The notes beneath the pieces were generated by a model. That model was not told the DNA's origin and did not search any database. It was given only the letters and a program-made list of their open reading frames with translations. A program made the position numbers and the translations under genes. DNA of 64,000 nucleotides from an uncultured Clostridia bacterium (lineage in GTDB: Bacteria > Bacillota > Clostridia > TANB77 > CAG-508): NCBI GenBank assembly GCA_934120675.1, contig CAKOUU010000002.1, positions 46,831-110,830 of the forward strand, written 5' to 3'. Shown here piece by piece: positions 53,618 through 63,121 of this stretch; position 1 is the stretch's first letter; each line of letters begins with the position of its first letter.

Positions 53618-54871
53618 ATGTTAGAAAAATTAGGAATCAGTACAGAATTAGAAAATTTATCAAAAGAAGTAGAAAATGAAATAAAAGAACAATTTAAAGT
53701 GATGGATGAAATATGCGAAAAAAATAGTATGAAAGTTTTATCTGCATTTCAAGAATGTAATTTACAAGAAATGCATTTAAATTCATCAACAGGATATGGA
53801 ATTGATGAGTCCGGAAGAAACAAAATTGAGGAAATATATGCAAAAGTATTTAAAGCAGAAGATGCACTAGTACGTGCTCAATTCATATCAGGAACACATG
53901 CGTTAGCAATAACTTTATCTGCATTATTACGTCCAAATGACACAATGATTAGTATAACAGGGGAACCATATGACACACTTCAAACTGTTATAGGATGTAA
54001 TGATACAGAAAGCAAAAGTTCATTGAAAGCATTTGGAATTAAGTATGAACAAATAGAACTTGTAGAAAATGATTTTGATATAAAAACAATTCAAGAAAGA
54101 TTAAAAAAACAAGATGTCAAATTAATTGAAATTCAAAGGTCAAGAGGATATTCAACAAGAAAAAGTTTGACAATTGAAAAAATTGAAAAGGCAATAAAAG
54201 CAATTAGAGAAGTCAACAAAGATGTAATAATTATGGTTGATAATTGCTATGGAGAATTTGTACAAGATAAAGAACCAATAGAAATTGGAGCAGATATTGC
54301 AGTAGGTTCATTAATGAAAAATTTAGGAGCAGGAATCGCAACATCTGGAGCATATATAGTTGGTAGAAAAGATTTAATAGAGCTATGTGCAGAAAGATTA
54401 ACTGCACCTGGAATTGGAAAAGAAATAGGACCATCATTAGGACAAAATACACAATTGCTAAAAGGCTTATTCTTTGCGCCACAAGTTGTAGCATCTAGTG
54501 TAAAAACAGCAATATTTGCAAGTAGAATATTAGAAAAATTAGGATATGATGTTGAACCAAAATATGATGAAGTAAGAGCAGATATTGTTCAAACAATTAA
54601 ACTAGGAAGTGAAAAAAATTTAGTTAAATTCTGTCAAGGAATTCAAATGGGTTCACCAATCGATTCAAATGTAATTCCATTTCCTAGTGACATGGGTGGT
54701 TATGAGGACAAGGTTATAATGGCAGCTGGAACTTTTACAGAAGGGTCAACAATTGAATTGAGTTGTGATGGACCAATTCGTGAGCCATTTATTGCTTATA
54801 TGCAAGGTGGGCTTACTTATGAGTATGGTAAGTTTGGTATTCTTAAGGCAATTCAAAAAATGAAAAATTAA
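53618..54871 (+). CDS. PLP-dependent methionine gamma-lyase-like protein (aluminium-resistance/YnbB family)
   Basis: 417 residues, fold type I PLP enzyme. SSTGYGIDESGRNKIEEIYAKVFKAEDALVRAQFISGTHA, DNCYGEFVQDKEPIEIGADI with the cofactor Asp, and GSLMKNLGAGIATSGAYIVG with the probable Schiff-base Lys. This family is annotated as aluminium resistance or methionine gamma-lyase; the true substrate is not established. Monocistronic; ends next to a pair of REP-like elements. Confidence 0.88.
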   Translation: MLEKLGISTELENLSKEVENEIKEQFKVMDEICEKNSMKVLSAFQECNLQEMHLNSSTGYGIDESGRNKIEEIYAKVFKAEDALVRAQFISGTHALAITLSALLRPNDTMISITGEPYDTLQTVIGCNDTESKSSLKAFGIKYEQIELVENDFDIKTIQERLKKQDVKLIEIQRSRGYSTRKSLTIEKIEKAIKAIREVNKDVIIMVDNCYGEFVQDKEPIEIGADIAVGSLMKNLGAGIATSGAYIVGRKDLIELCAERLTAPGIGKEIGPSLGQNTQLLKGLFFAPQVVASSVKTAIFASRILEKLGYDVEPKYDEVRADIVQTIKLGSEKNLVKFCQGIQMGSPIDSNVIPFPSDMGGYEDKVIMAAGTFTEGSTIELSCDGPIREPFIAYMQGGLTYEYGKFGILKAIQKMKN

Positions 54872-54878
54872 TAAAATA

Positions 54879-54905
54879 GGGATTGGGGGACGGGTCTTGA
54901 ATCCC
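54879..54905 (+). repeat. REP-like element, family B, copy 3
   Basis: GGGATTGGGGGACGGGTC then TTGAATCCC, 7 nt after a stop codon. Forms an inverted pair with the copy at 54950-54976, 44 nt away. Confidence 0.85.
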
Positions 54906-54949
54906 GAAATTTTAAAAATATCATAAATAATTAATTTATATAATTTTTA

Positions 54950-54976
54950 GGGATTCAAGACCCGTCCCCCAATCCC
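54950..54976 (-). repeat. REP-like element, family B, copy 4
   Basis: Exact reverse complement of the 27-nt copy at 54879-54905. The two can pair as one long stem with the 44-nt A+T-rich spacer as loop. Confidence 0.85.
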
Positions 54977-54996
54977 TAAAAATTTAGGAGAAAAAT

Positions 54997-56307
<1,311 letters not shown>

Positions 56308-56414
56308 CAAAATTTGACAAAAATGTGAGACAAACTCGGATAGTTATAATTACCGTATTTAATAAAATTTAGGGTAAATGAAAACTGTCTTACTTATCTC
56401 AAAAAGGGAGAAAT

Positions 56415-57053
56415 ATGAAAAATTTTATTTCAATTAAGGAAAATGTACAAACTGAAATAGTTGTAAAAAAATCTAAATTTATATGTAATCTGATAAAAAT
56501 AGAAAGCCAAGAAGAAGCAGAAGATTATATAAGAAAAATCAAAAAGAAGTATTATGATGCAAGACACAATTGTGTAGCTTACAGGGTTATAGAGAATGAA
56601 CAGGTAGTAGAAAAATCAAGTGATGATGGTGAACCATCAGGGACTGCAGGTGGACCTATGCTTAATATTTTGCAAAAAAATAATTTGGGCAATGTTTTAG
56701 TTGTAGTAACAAGATATTTTGGTGGAGTATTACTTGGAACAGGAGGCTTAGTTAGAGCGTATTCAGATGCAACACTTGATGCAATAGAAATTTCAGAAAA
56801 AGTTGAGAAATGTATAGGAATAGAGGCAGAAGTAGAATTAGATTATAATAATTTGGAATCTTTTAAATATTATTGTAAAAAAAATAATATTTATATAAAA
56901 GAATATGATTATTCAGAGAAAATTATTTGTAAAATACAGCTAGAAGAGGGGAATAAAGGAAGATTAGAAGATGATTTTAATACAAAAAAAGTTAATTTGA
57001 TAAATTTAAAGTTTTTATCTAAAAAATTAATAGAGAAAAGTATAATAAATTAA
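56415..57053 (+). CDS. YigZ/IMPACT-family protein
   Basis: 212 residues. The N-terminal UPF0029 domain has KKSKFICNL, KKYYDARHNCVAYRV, SDDGEPSGTAGGPML and VVVTRYFGGVLLGTGGLVRAYSDA, all diagnostic; the C-terminal half fits the DUF1949 fold. Proposed roles concern translation regulation or proline peptides; the function is not established. Followed by a clear terminator. Confidence 0.92.
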   Translation: MKNFISIKENVQTEIVVKKSKFICNLIKIESQEEAEDYIRKIKKKYYDARHNCVAYRVIENEQVVEKSSDDGEPSGTAGGPMLNILQKNNLGNVLVVVTRYFGGVLLGTGGLVRAYSDATLDAIEISEKVEKCIGIEAEVELDYNNLESFKYYCKKNNIYIKEYDYSEKIICKIQLEEGNKGRLEDDFNTKKVNLINLKFLSKKLIEKSIIN

Positions 57054-57111
57054 TGTTTTTGTAAATAATTGGAAAAAATAATTGAAAAACATTAAAAATA
57101 ATAATATAATT

Positions 57112-57139
57112 AGAACTGTAAAAAATTTACAGTTCTTTT
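57112..57139 (+). terminator. terminator after the YigZ gene
   Basis: AGAACTGTAAA pairs with TTTACAGTTCT, then T run. Confidence 0.88.
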
Positions 57140-57217
57140 ATTTATTGAGAACAGAAGATTAGCGAACATGATATACATAAAATATCTAAAAGAAACTAAA
57201 GATAGGGGAGATAAAAA

Positions 57218-58036
57218 ATGAAAGAAAAAACAACTATTTTAATAGCAGATGATAATCAAGAATTTGCTCAAACACTTGCTAAATATATTCAAGAGCAAGA
57301 GGATATGGAAGTGATAGGTATTGCTAAAGATGGAGAAGAAGCAATAGATATGATTGCTAATATAATGCCTGATGTAGCATTATTGGATGTTATTATGCCA
57401 CATCTAGACGGTATAGGGGTTCTTGAAAAAATGAATATGATAAAATGTGATAAAAAGCCACTTTGTATAATGCTTTCTGCTGTTGGACAAGATAAAATTA
57501 CTCAAAAAGCAGTTGGACTTGGAGCAGAATATTATGTTGTAAAACCATTTGATATAGAATTATTAATAAAAAGAATAAAGGAATTAAAGAATTTTATACC
57601 AAATAGAAGTACAGATACTTTTATTACAAGAGATATAAAAACGCAATATGTAGAAATTCCTGAGGATGGAATTAAAAATCAAGATAATTTGGAGGCTCTA
57701 GTAACTAATATAATTCACGAAGTGGGTGTACCAGCACATATAAAGGGATATCAATATTTGCGTGAGGCTATTATTATGGTTGTTAATGATATTGATGTGA
57801 TAAATCAAATTACTAAAAGTTTGTATCCTAAAATTGCTACAAAATTTAACACAACTCCAAGTCGTGTAGAACGTGCAATCCGCCACGCAATTGAAGTTGC
57901 TTGGGGTAGAGGAGACCAAAAGACAGTTGAGAAAATATTTGGTTATACCATTTCTGCGGCTAAAGGAAAGCCAACAAACAGTGAGTTTATAGCAATGATT
58001 GCTGATAAGTTGAGATTGGAATTAAAGAGTGCATAG
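57218..58036 (+). CDS. spo0A: sporulation master regulator Spo0A
   Basis: 272 residues. Receiver domain with D11/D12 and phospho-acceptor D57 ([13 protein letters not shown]), the switch Thr/Ser region and K in VVKPFD. The Spo0A C-terminal DNA-binding domain includes [19 protein letters not shown] and [21 protein letters not shown], which is unique to this family. RBS GATAGGGGAG. No kinase or phosphotransferase gene is adjacent. It establishes the organism as a (possibly ancestral) spore former and makes the frameshifted cortex genes elsewhere in the window relevant. Confidence 0.98.
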   Translation: MKEKTTILIADDNQEFAQTLAKYIQEQEDMEVIGIAKDGEEAIDMIANIMPDVALLDVIMPHLDGIGVLEKMNMIKCDKKPLCIMLSAVGQDKITQKAVGLGAEYYVVKPFDIELLIKRIKELKNFIPNRSTDTFITRDIKTQYVEIPEDGIKNQDNLEALVTNIIHEVGVPAHIKGYQYLREAIIMVVNDIDVINQITKSLYPKIATKFNTTPSRVERAIRHAIEVAWGRGDQKTVEKIFGYTISAAKGKPTNSEFIAMIADKLRLELKSA

Positions 58037-58061
58037 TCTGATAAACTTTTCTTATTCATTG

Positions 58062-58198
58062 GTTCGGGTTTTGAATATTTAAAACATGAATTATTAATAA
58101 AAACAATATTTATTTTATATTATTCATTAATTGGAGTAACTATCATAGCTTTTGCCTTGATTATAGCACTAGTTATAATTATTAGCAAAAGTAGATAA
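58062..58198 (+). pseudogene. hydrophobic open frame without a normal start, opposite a small RNA
   Basis: The frame ending TAA 58196-58198 reads a continuous hydrophobic stretch (LIGVTIIAFALIIALVIIISKSR) but has no ATG/GTG start; GGAG (58133-58136) precedes only ATC or ATA codons. It sits exactly where the toxin peptide lies in the related locus at 63658. Probably a decayed toxin gene, or not coding at all. Confidence 0.25.
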
Positions 58199-58203
58199 CC
58201 AAT

Positions 58204-58289
58204 AAAAAAACACATCTGTCTTGACAGGGCGATGTGTTTTTTACATAACAACCTGGCAAACCACGTTTGTGGTTTCTCCATTTCCTATT
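58204..58289 (-). ncRNA. small antisense-type RNA, locus 1
   Basis: Predicted about 85-nt RNA. Promoter TTGACT (58324-58319), 17-bp spacer, TATAAT (58301-58296), all minus strand. The 5' part reads TAGGAAATG...CCACAAACGTGG with an AAACCAC-aaac-GTGGTTT hairpin, and it ends in the bidirectional terminator AAAACACATC/GATGTGTTTT (58207-58242). The 5' leader and layout match the RNA at 63784-63869. Confidence 0.7.
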
Positions 58290-58295
58290 ATTATT

Positions 58296-58324
58296 ATTAT
58301 ACTTTGAATTAATGATAAAGTCAA
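58296..58324 (-). promoter_or_regulatory. promoter of small RNA locus 1
   Basis: TTGACT-17-TATAAT on the minus strand. Confidence 0.8.
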
Positions 58325-58333
58325 TAAATTTTA

Positions 58334-58510
58334 TTATTCTTCTAAATTTTTTAATCCAAACTCAATTATTTGGTTTACTACACTATTAAAACTTAATTCA
58401 TTTTTTTCAGCTAAATCGCTAATTTTATCAAAAGTTTCTCCACTTATTCTTATTGTTCTAGTTACTGTATCATTGCTTTTTTTTGTTTTTTCAATTTTTA
58501 ATTTTTTCAT
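58334..58510 (-). CDS. ribbon-helix-helix DNA-binding protein
   Basis: 58 residues. After a basic N-terminal tail, TVTRTIRISGETFDKISDLAEKNELSFNSVVNQII fits the beta-strand plus two-helix pattern of Arc/MetJ-type RHH proteins. ATG 58510 follows GGTGAT; the longer open frame upstream (to 58630) has no start signal. Divergent from the membrane-protein gene at 58619, with tandem GTGTACAA repeats between them. It could be an antitoxin or an autoregulator; no toxin partner is recognisable. Confidence 0.8.
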   Translation of the reverse strand: MKKLKIEKTKKSNDTVTRTIRISGETFDKISDLAEKNELSFNSVVNQIIEFGLKNLEE

Positions 58511-58554
58511 TTTTATCACCATAATTATTTTAACCAAAAAAAAGTTAAAAATAA

Positions 58555-58574
58555 GTGTACAAATATGTGTACAA
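58555..58574. promoter_or_regulatory. tandem TGTACA operator-like repeats
   Basis: GTGTACAA at 58555-58562 and again at 58567-58574, a 12-bp period; TGTACA is itself palindromic. Placed between the RHH gene and its divergent neighbour, a typical RHH operator position. Confidence 0.6.
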
Positions 58575-58618
58575 AATAAAAATTTTGTGATATATTGTAG
58601 AAAGAAAGGGGTGAAGGT

Positions 58619-58924
58619 ATGAAAAAACAAAATATTTCTAAAATATTAATAATAATATCAGTAATATTATTATTGTTAAGTATTTTCTGTATAGGTATGG
58701 GATTTGACAAAATGCTGAGATATAAAAATAGTGAAAAATCTTATTCTTATAAAAGTGTAAATGCATATGTTGGTGGTGATGCTTATAATTATATTATTAA
58801 TGCATGCTACTTTGCAGGTTATGTTTCATTGGGAGGATGTTTGCTTATAACAAGTAGTATTTTTGCAATTTCAGGTATAAAAAATACTGAAGTGATTGAA
58901 AAAAAAGGAAATCATAGTATATAG
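58619..58924 (+). CDS. small membrane protein, two membrane segments
   Basis: 101 residues, no family recognised. Membrane segments at about 8-28 (ILIIISVILLLLSIFCIG) and 64-85 (CYFAGYVSLGGCLLITSSIFAISG). RBS AAGGGGTGAAG. Its stop is 11 nt before the start of the next gene, so the two form an operon. Confidence 0.65.
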   Translation: MKKQNISKILIIISVILLLLSIFCIGMGFDKMLRYKNSEKSYSYKSVNAYVGGDAYNYIINACYFAGYVSLGGCLLITSSIFAISGIKNTEVIEKKGNHSI

Positions 58925-58934
58925 GAGGAAATTT

Positions 58935-59570
58935 ATGGAAAAGAAAAATTATAAAAATAAAGTTTTAATAGTACTTGGTGTGATTATTGTAATTGTAGTT
59001 GGTATTTTTATTTATCAAAATAAAAAAGGGATGAATTCTAATAGTAGAGTAACTGTAAATTCAAAAGACAACAATGCAAACTCAAGTATATCTAAAGTGG
59101 AAAATGATAATAGTTCAAATAAAAAGGAAACAGAAATAACTTTGCAAGACAAGATAACTATAGATAATTTTTGTGAATTTAATATATTATCAACATCTTT
59201 TTCAAAGAATATTGAACCAACAAATCCAACAGGATATTATACATATTTAGAGGGAAAAGATGATAATCAAAAATATTTTGAATTAACGATGAATGTTAAA
59301 AATTTATCAGCTTCAGCTGTAAAGCAGGATAGTCTTATGTCTGTGAAAATTACATATGATAATAATTATGAATATAATTGTTCATTGGTAACAGAAAACT
59401 CCAGTGGTGATGAATTAGAGACTTATCCAAATTTATATGGTATAGATCCACTAAAAAGTTTGAAATATAGATTTGTTGTAGAGGTCCCAAAAGAGGTTGA
59501 AACAGATGGAAAACCATTAAAAGCAACAATAACTTCAAATGGCAATACTTATATTTATAATATTAGATAA
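58935..59570 (+). CDS. membrane-anchored DUF4352-like protein
   Basis: 211 residues. One membrane segment at about 8-27, a Ser/Asn-rich linker to 75, then a beta-rich outside domain whose layout (EFNILSTSFSKNIEP, YFELTMNVKNLSASAV, RFVVEVPKEV) resembles the immunoglobulin-like DUF4352 group. The frame opens at 58896, but ATG 58935 has TAGGAGGAAA. Function unknown. Confidence 0.6.
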   Translation: MEKKNYKNKVLIVLGVIIVIVVGIFIYQNKKGMNSNSRVTVNSKDNNANSSISKVENDNSSNKKETEITLQDKITIDNFCEFNILSTSFSKNIEPTNPTGYYTYLEGKDDNQKYFELTMNVKNLSASAVKQDSLMSVKITYDNNYEYNCSLVTENSSGDELETYPNLYGIDPLKSLKYRFVVEVPKEVETDGKPLKATITSNGNTYIYNIR

Positions 59571-59576
59571 TAAAAA

Positions 59577-59606
59577 GAACCGTGTCAAAATAATGACACG
59601 GTTTTT
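59577..59606. terminator. bidirectional terminator
   Basis: GAACCGTGTCA pairs with TGACACGGTT; T run on the right and on the left (minus strand). Shared by the DUF4352-like gene and the converging 40-residue gene. Confidence 0.85.
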
Positions 59607-59609
59607 GGC

Positions 59610-59732
59610 TTATTTTTTTGAAATTGCTTTTGCAATTTTCTTTTCATTTTTGCATGTGCAAGGAATGAAAAATAAAAAAGTTATTGCAATTTCGTCTAGC
59701 GCTGCCCTAAACTCTTTAAAAAAGTCTTTCAT
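59610..59732 (-). CDS. small 40-residue peptide with hydrophobic core
   Basis: MKDFFKEFRAALDEIAITFLF then FIPCTCKNEKKIAKAISKK. Amphipathic N-terminus, short hydrophobic centre, a CxC pair and a basic C-terminus. Complete expression signals on the minus strand: promoter TTGCAT-16-TATAAT, AAAGGAG 6 nt before the ATG, and a terminator just after the stop. No family recognised; toxin, regulator or small membrane peptide are all possible. Confidence 0.6.
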   Translation of the reverse strand: MKDFFKEFRAALDEIAITFLFFIPCTCKNEKKIAKAISKK

Positions 59733-59774
59733 ATAAGCTCCTTTCATAAGCTATGCTAAATAAGTATCAATTAC

Positions 59775-59802
59775 ATTATAACATAAAAACAAAATTATGC
59801 AA
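59775..59802 (-). promoter_or_regulatory. promoter for the 40-residue peptide
   Basis: Minus strand TTGCAT (59802-59797), 16-bp spacer, TATAAT (59780-59775). Confidence 0.7.
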
Positions 59803-59875
59803 AATTTAGAATGTAATAGAATAAAACAACAATAAAAAAGCAAACTAAAATAAATGTAAAAAAGGAGTGAAAAAA

Positions 59876-60115
59876 ATGAAAGTATCTTTTATAAAATTTG
59901 AGGAAGACTATCAACTTCCAAAACTATTAGGAATGGATATAAAAGAAATAAAAGAACCAGAAGAAATTGACAATAAAATAGAGGAATTAAAAAAACAAAA
60001 ATATACAACGATAGTAATACCAAATGAATTAGCAAGTTTTTCACAAAATATAATAAGTAAATACAAATATGACCCAACATTAAATATAGTAATAGTTCCA
60101 TCAAAAAATAATTAA
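59876..60115 (+). CDS. small protein resembling V-type ATPase subunit F
   Basis: 79 residues. MKVSFIKFEEDYQLPKLLGM, a Lys/Glu helix, then KYTTIVIPNELASFSQNII and NIVIVP, a compact alpha/beta pattern like subunit F of V/A-type ATPases. No other ATPase gene is near, so it may be a stand-alone relative. ATG 59876 with AAAGGAG; the open frame starts 9 nt earlier at a GTG. Directly upstream of sipL. Confidence 0.5.
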   Translation: MKVSFIKFEEDYQLPKLLGMDIKEIKEPEEIDNKIEELKKQKYTTIVIPNELASFSQNIISKYKYDPTLNIVIVPSKNN

Positions 60116-60179
60116 ATTAGGAATAAACCAAAAAAAACCTCATATACATTTATAAAGAAAAACTGTAAGGAGGTAAAAA

Positions 60180-61727
60180 ATGATAGAAGCACAAAGAGAA
60201 AACTTAAATATAAATAAATTAATAGCAGAAAGAAAAGAAATCATATTAGCAGAGGGAGATATGATAGTACCAGACTCAAAGCCAGACATTTTAAACACAA
60301 TTGGTACAAGTGGTATAGCATCAATATACAAAAAAGAGGTACAAAGTGAAAAAGTAAGACTTGATGGAACGGTAAATGCCTACATAATGTATATGCCAGA
60401 CGGAGCAGATGATACAGTAAGAGGGTTAAACACAAGTGTTGATTTTTCAGAAAGCTTAAATGTTCCAAACTGTGAAGAAGGAATGAATGCAATTTCTGAT
60501 GTCAAGATAAAATCAATAGAAGCAAAGGTGATAAATGGCAGAAAAATCGGCATTAAGGCAACATTGGAAGTTAACTTGAAAATTTATTCAAATGATAATG
60601 TTGAGATAATAAATGAAGTTCAAAATGAAGATGATGTTCAAATTTTAAAGGAAGATTTAAAATTAAATTCATTGGTGGGAACAGGAAGTACAAAGATTTA
60701 TGCAAAAGATAATATTCAAATTGATAATATGGACAATTTGGCGGAGATTTTACAAGCACAGGTATGTTTAGTTGATAAGGACATAAAAATCAGTTATAAT
60801 AAGGTTTTGACTAAAGCAGAAGCAGAAATAAAGATAATGTATTTAACAGAAGATAATAGAATAAATGTTGTTATATATAAAATACCGGTTGTTGGATTTA
60901 TTGATATTCCAGATGTATCAGAAGAAAATATATGTGATGTAAATTATGAAATCAAAAATATAATTATAAAACCTAATTCACAAGATGAGCATTCAATATA
61001 TGTTGAAATAGAAATAGAAGTAACTTGCTGTGCATATGAAGAAAAGCAAATCAATTTGATTCAAGATATGTATAGCCCAACTCAAAACTTGAATTTTGAG
61101 AAAAAGCAAATTACAACAATGACTAGTAAACAAAATATTTCAGGTGTTAAGCAAATAAGAGAAAAAGTCAATATAAATGATATAGATGGTTTAAACTTGC
61201 TTGATGTAGAAACAACACCAGTTATAATAAATGAAAATAAAATAAATACTAAAATTATGTATGAAGCAGAATTGAATATGAAATTTATTTTTGAAAATTC
61301 TAGAAAACAGATAAATGTAAAAGATGCAAAAATTCCATTTGAATATACAATTGAAAATCTTCAAAATGGAGAGTCATTAAATACAAACTGTGATATGGGA
61401 ATAAAATCACAAGATTTTATAATTCAAGATGGTGGAGATATTAGTTGTAATGTTGATGTTCAGGCTGACACAAGTATGTATAGAACTGCAAATTTGAATA
61501 TGATAGATAGCATAGTTGAAGACGGTGAGAGGGAAGAACAAGATTATAGTTTGGTAATTTATGTTGTTAAAAAAGGTGATACTTTGTGGAATATTGCTAA
61601 GGAATTTGGTAGTACTGTTGATGGAATTGCTAGAACAAATGGTATTGAAGATAGAGATAAAATATATCCAGGTCAAAAATTGTATATACCAAAATTTGAA
61701 AGAATTTCCGAAAAAGTGTATGAATAA
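60180..61727 (+). CDS. sipL: SipL-like spore morphogenesis protein (DUF3794 plus LysM)
   Basis: 515 residues. About three DUF3794-type repeats (for example MIVPDSKPDILNTIGTSG near the N-terminus and KIPVVGFIDIPDVSEENI in the middle), then a C-terminal LysM domain YVVKKGDTLWNIAKEFGSTV...KIYPGQKLYIPK. In clostridia SipL binds SpoIVA through its LysM domain and links coat and cortex assembly. No signal peptide, as expected for a mother-cell protein. RBS TAAGGAGGT. Followed after 38 nt by yunB. SafA/SpoVID-type proteins share only the LysM. Confidence 0.88.
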   Translation: MIEAQRENLNINKLIAERKEIILAEGDMIVPDSKPDILNTIGTSGIASIYKKEVQSEKVRLDGTVNAYIMYMPDGADDTVRGLNTSVDFSESLNVPNCEEGMNAISDVKIKSIEAKVINGRKIGIKATLEVNLKIYSNDNVEIINEVQNEDDVQILKEDLKLNSLVGTGSTKIYAKDNIQIDNMDNLAEILQAQVCLVDKDIKISYNKVLTKAEAEIKIMYLTEDNRINVVIYKIPVVGFIDIPDVSEENICDVNYEIKNIIIKPNSQDEHSIYVEIEIEVTCCAYEEKQINLIQDMYSPTQNLNFEKKQITTMTSKQNISGVKQIREKVNINDIDGLNLLDVETTPVIINENKINTKIMYEAELNMKFIFENSRKQINVKDAKIPFEYTIENLQNGESLNTNCDMGIKSQDFIIQDGGDISCNVDVQADTSMYRTANLNMIDSIVEDGEREEQDYSLVIYVVKKGDTLWNIAKEFGSTVDGIARTNGIEDRDKIYPGQKLYIPKFERISEKVYE

Positions 61728-61765
61728 TTCTTTTATAGTATATAAATATGAAAGGATTTGCAACT

Positions 61766-62485
61766 ATGAATAGTAAGATATATTCAAGACCAAGAATACG
61801 ACTTCCAAAGATTTTCTTTTCAAGTGGAGGGGATAAAAATTTAAAAAGAAAACAAAAAATAGCAAAAATTTTTATAATAATGGTAATTGCATTTAGTACA
61901 GTTAAAATTGTATTAGATGCAATTTCTCCAATATTTAATGCATTATGCGAGGATAAAGCAAAATCAATTGCAACAATAATATCTAATAATGAAGCAACCA
62001 ATGTTATGAAAGACCATACATATGATGAATTATTTACAATTGAAAAAGATAATGATGGAAATATAACAATGATAAAATCTAATATAATTCCAATAAATGA
62101 GATAATATCAGATGTTGCAGTCAAAATACAGAATTCAATTAATGAGAGAGGCAAAGAAAATATAAAAATTGCAATTGGAAGTTTTACAGGTTCAAAATTA
62201 CTTTCCGGCAGAGGCCCTGGAATTCCAATTAAAATATCGTCTATTGGCAATGTTGAAACTGATTTGCGTAGTGAGTTTTCTGCTCAGGGAATTAATCAAA
62301 CTTTGCATAGTGTGTATTTGCAAGTTGATTGTGAGGTTAGTATATTGACTCCTTATAACACTATTTCTGAAAAGGTCTCTAATCAGGTCCTTCTTATTGA
62401 GAATGTAATTGTTGGTAAAATTCCAAATACTTATTATAATTTTGATGGTATTGATTCTAGTAATGTTTTGGATATTATTGAATAA
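61766..62485 (+). CDS. yunB: sporulation protein YunB
   Basis: About 239 residues. A basic N-terminus, one membrane segment at about 28-48, then DKAKSIATIISNNEATNVM, MIKSNIIPINEIISDVAVKIQ, IAIGSFTGSKLLSGRGPGIPIKI and HSVYLQVDCEVSILTPY, all typical of YunB. ATG 61766 preferred to 61748 because AAAGG lies between them. Sigma-E-dependent in Bacillus; role in spore formation not well defined. Confidence 0.93.
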   Translation: MNSKIYSRPRIRLPKIFFSSGGDKNLKRKQKIAKIFIIMVIAFSTVKIVLDAISPIFNALCEDKAKSIATIISNNEATNVMKDHTYDELFTIEKDNDGNITMIKSNIIPINEIISDVAVKIQNSINERGKENIKIAIGSFTGSKLLSGRGPGIPIKISSIGNVETDLRSEFSAQGINQTLHSVYLQVDCEVSILTPYNTISEKVSNQVLLIENVIVGKIPNTYYNFDGIDSSNVLDIIE

Positions 62486-62517
62486 TTTTTGGATTAAAGG
62501 GGCACCACACAAAATAT

Positions 62518-62545
62518 GTTACAATTCAGTAGGGAAAATTTCGAA
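62518..62545 (+). repeat. fragment of the 34101-type palindrome
   Basis: GTTACAATTCAGTAGGGAAAATTTC closely matches the left end of the 237-nt palindrome (GTTACAGTTCAGTAGGAAAAATTCC) but has no matching right arm nearby. Confidence 0.6.
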
Positions 62546-62572
62546 AAATTACATATTAACGGAGAAATTTAA

Positions 62573-62601
62573 TTGAAAAAAATTCTTATTTTTGATATAA
62601 T
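62573..62601 (+). promoter_or_regulatory. promoter for dtd
   Basis: TTGAAA (62573-62578), 17-bp spacer, TATAAT (62596-62601) with extended TGA before the -10. Confidence 0.72.
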
Positions 62602-62639
62602 TTATAAATATAAAAAATAGAGGAAAAGAGAAATAAAAA

Positions 62640-63086
62640 ATGAAATTTGTAGTTCAAAGAGTTAAAAATGCACAAGTAGATATAGAAGGAAAAACAGTTG
62701 GAAAAATAGAAAAAGGCTTTATGGTTTTAATTGGTGTAACACATACAGACACAAAAGAAGTAGCAGATTATTTAGTAAAAAAATTAATTAATTTACGAGT
62801 ATTTGAAGATGAAAATGGAAAAATGAACAAATCATTAAAAGATGTTAATGGTTCATTACTTTTGGTGTCTCAATTCACATTATATGCGGATTGTTCTAGT
62901 GGAAATAGACCATCTTTTACAGATGCTGCAAAACCTGATTTTGCAAATGAATTATATGAGTATATTATTGAAGAATGTAAGAAACAAGTTAAAATTGTTG
63001 AAACTGGTGTTTTTGGTGCTGATATGAAAGTTGGTTTAGTAAATGATGGACCAGTTACAATAATGTTGGAAAAATATGTAAAATAA
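62640..63086 (+). CDS. dtd: D-aminoacyl-tRNA deacylase
   Basis: Removes D-amino acids wrongly attached to tRNA. 148 residues, the family length. MKFVVQRVKNAQVDIEGKTVG, FEDENGKMNKSLKDVNGSLLLVSQFTLYADCSSGNRPSF (the SQFTL motif) and the cis-Gly-Pro motif NDGPVTIMLE near the C-terminus. Single gene with its own promoter. Confidence 0.97.
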   Translation: MKFVVQRVKNAQVDIEGKTVGKIEKGFMVLIGVTHTDTKEVADYLVKKLINLRVFEDENGKMNKSLKDVNGSLLLVSQFTLYADCSSGNRPSFTDAAKPDFANELYEYIIEECKKQVKIVETGVFGADMKVGLVNDGPVTIMLEKYVK

Positions 63087-63087
63087 T

Positions 63088-63116
63088 TTGACATAATATA
63101 TAAAAAGTGCTATAAT
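63088..63116 (+). promoter_or_regulatory. perfect-consensus promoter of a candidate RNA gene
   Basis: TTGACA (63088-63093), 17-bp spacer, TATAAT (63111-63116), directly after dtd. Confidence 0.88.
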
Positions 63117-63121
63117 AAAAA

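Noticed and set aside
57150..57175. Spo0A-box-like TAGCGAA upstream of spo0A
   Set aside because: It matches only 5 of 7 consensus positions and has no clear promoter partner; too weak to list.
59539..59736. 65-residue frame on the + strand
   Set aside because: It crosses the bidirectional terminator and lies opposite the 40-residue gene, which has proper signals.
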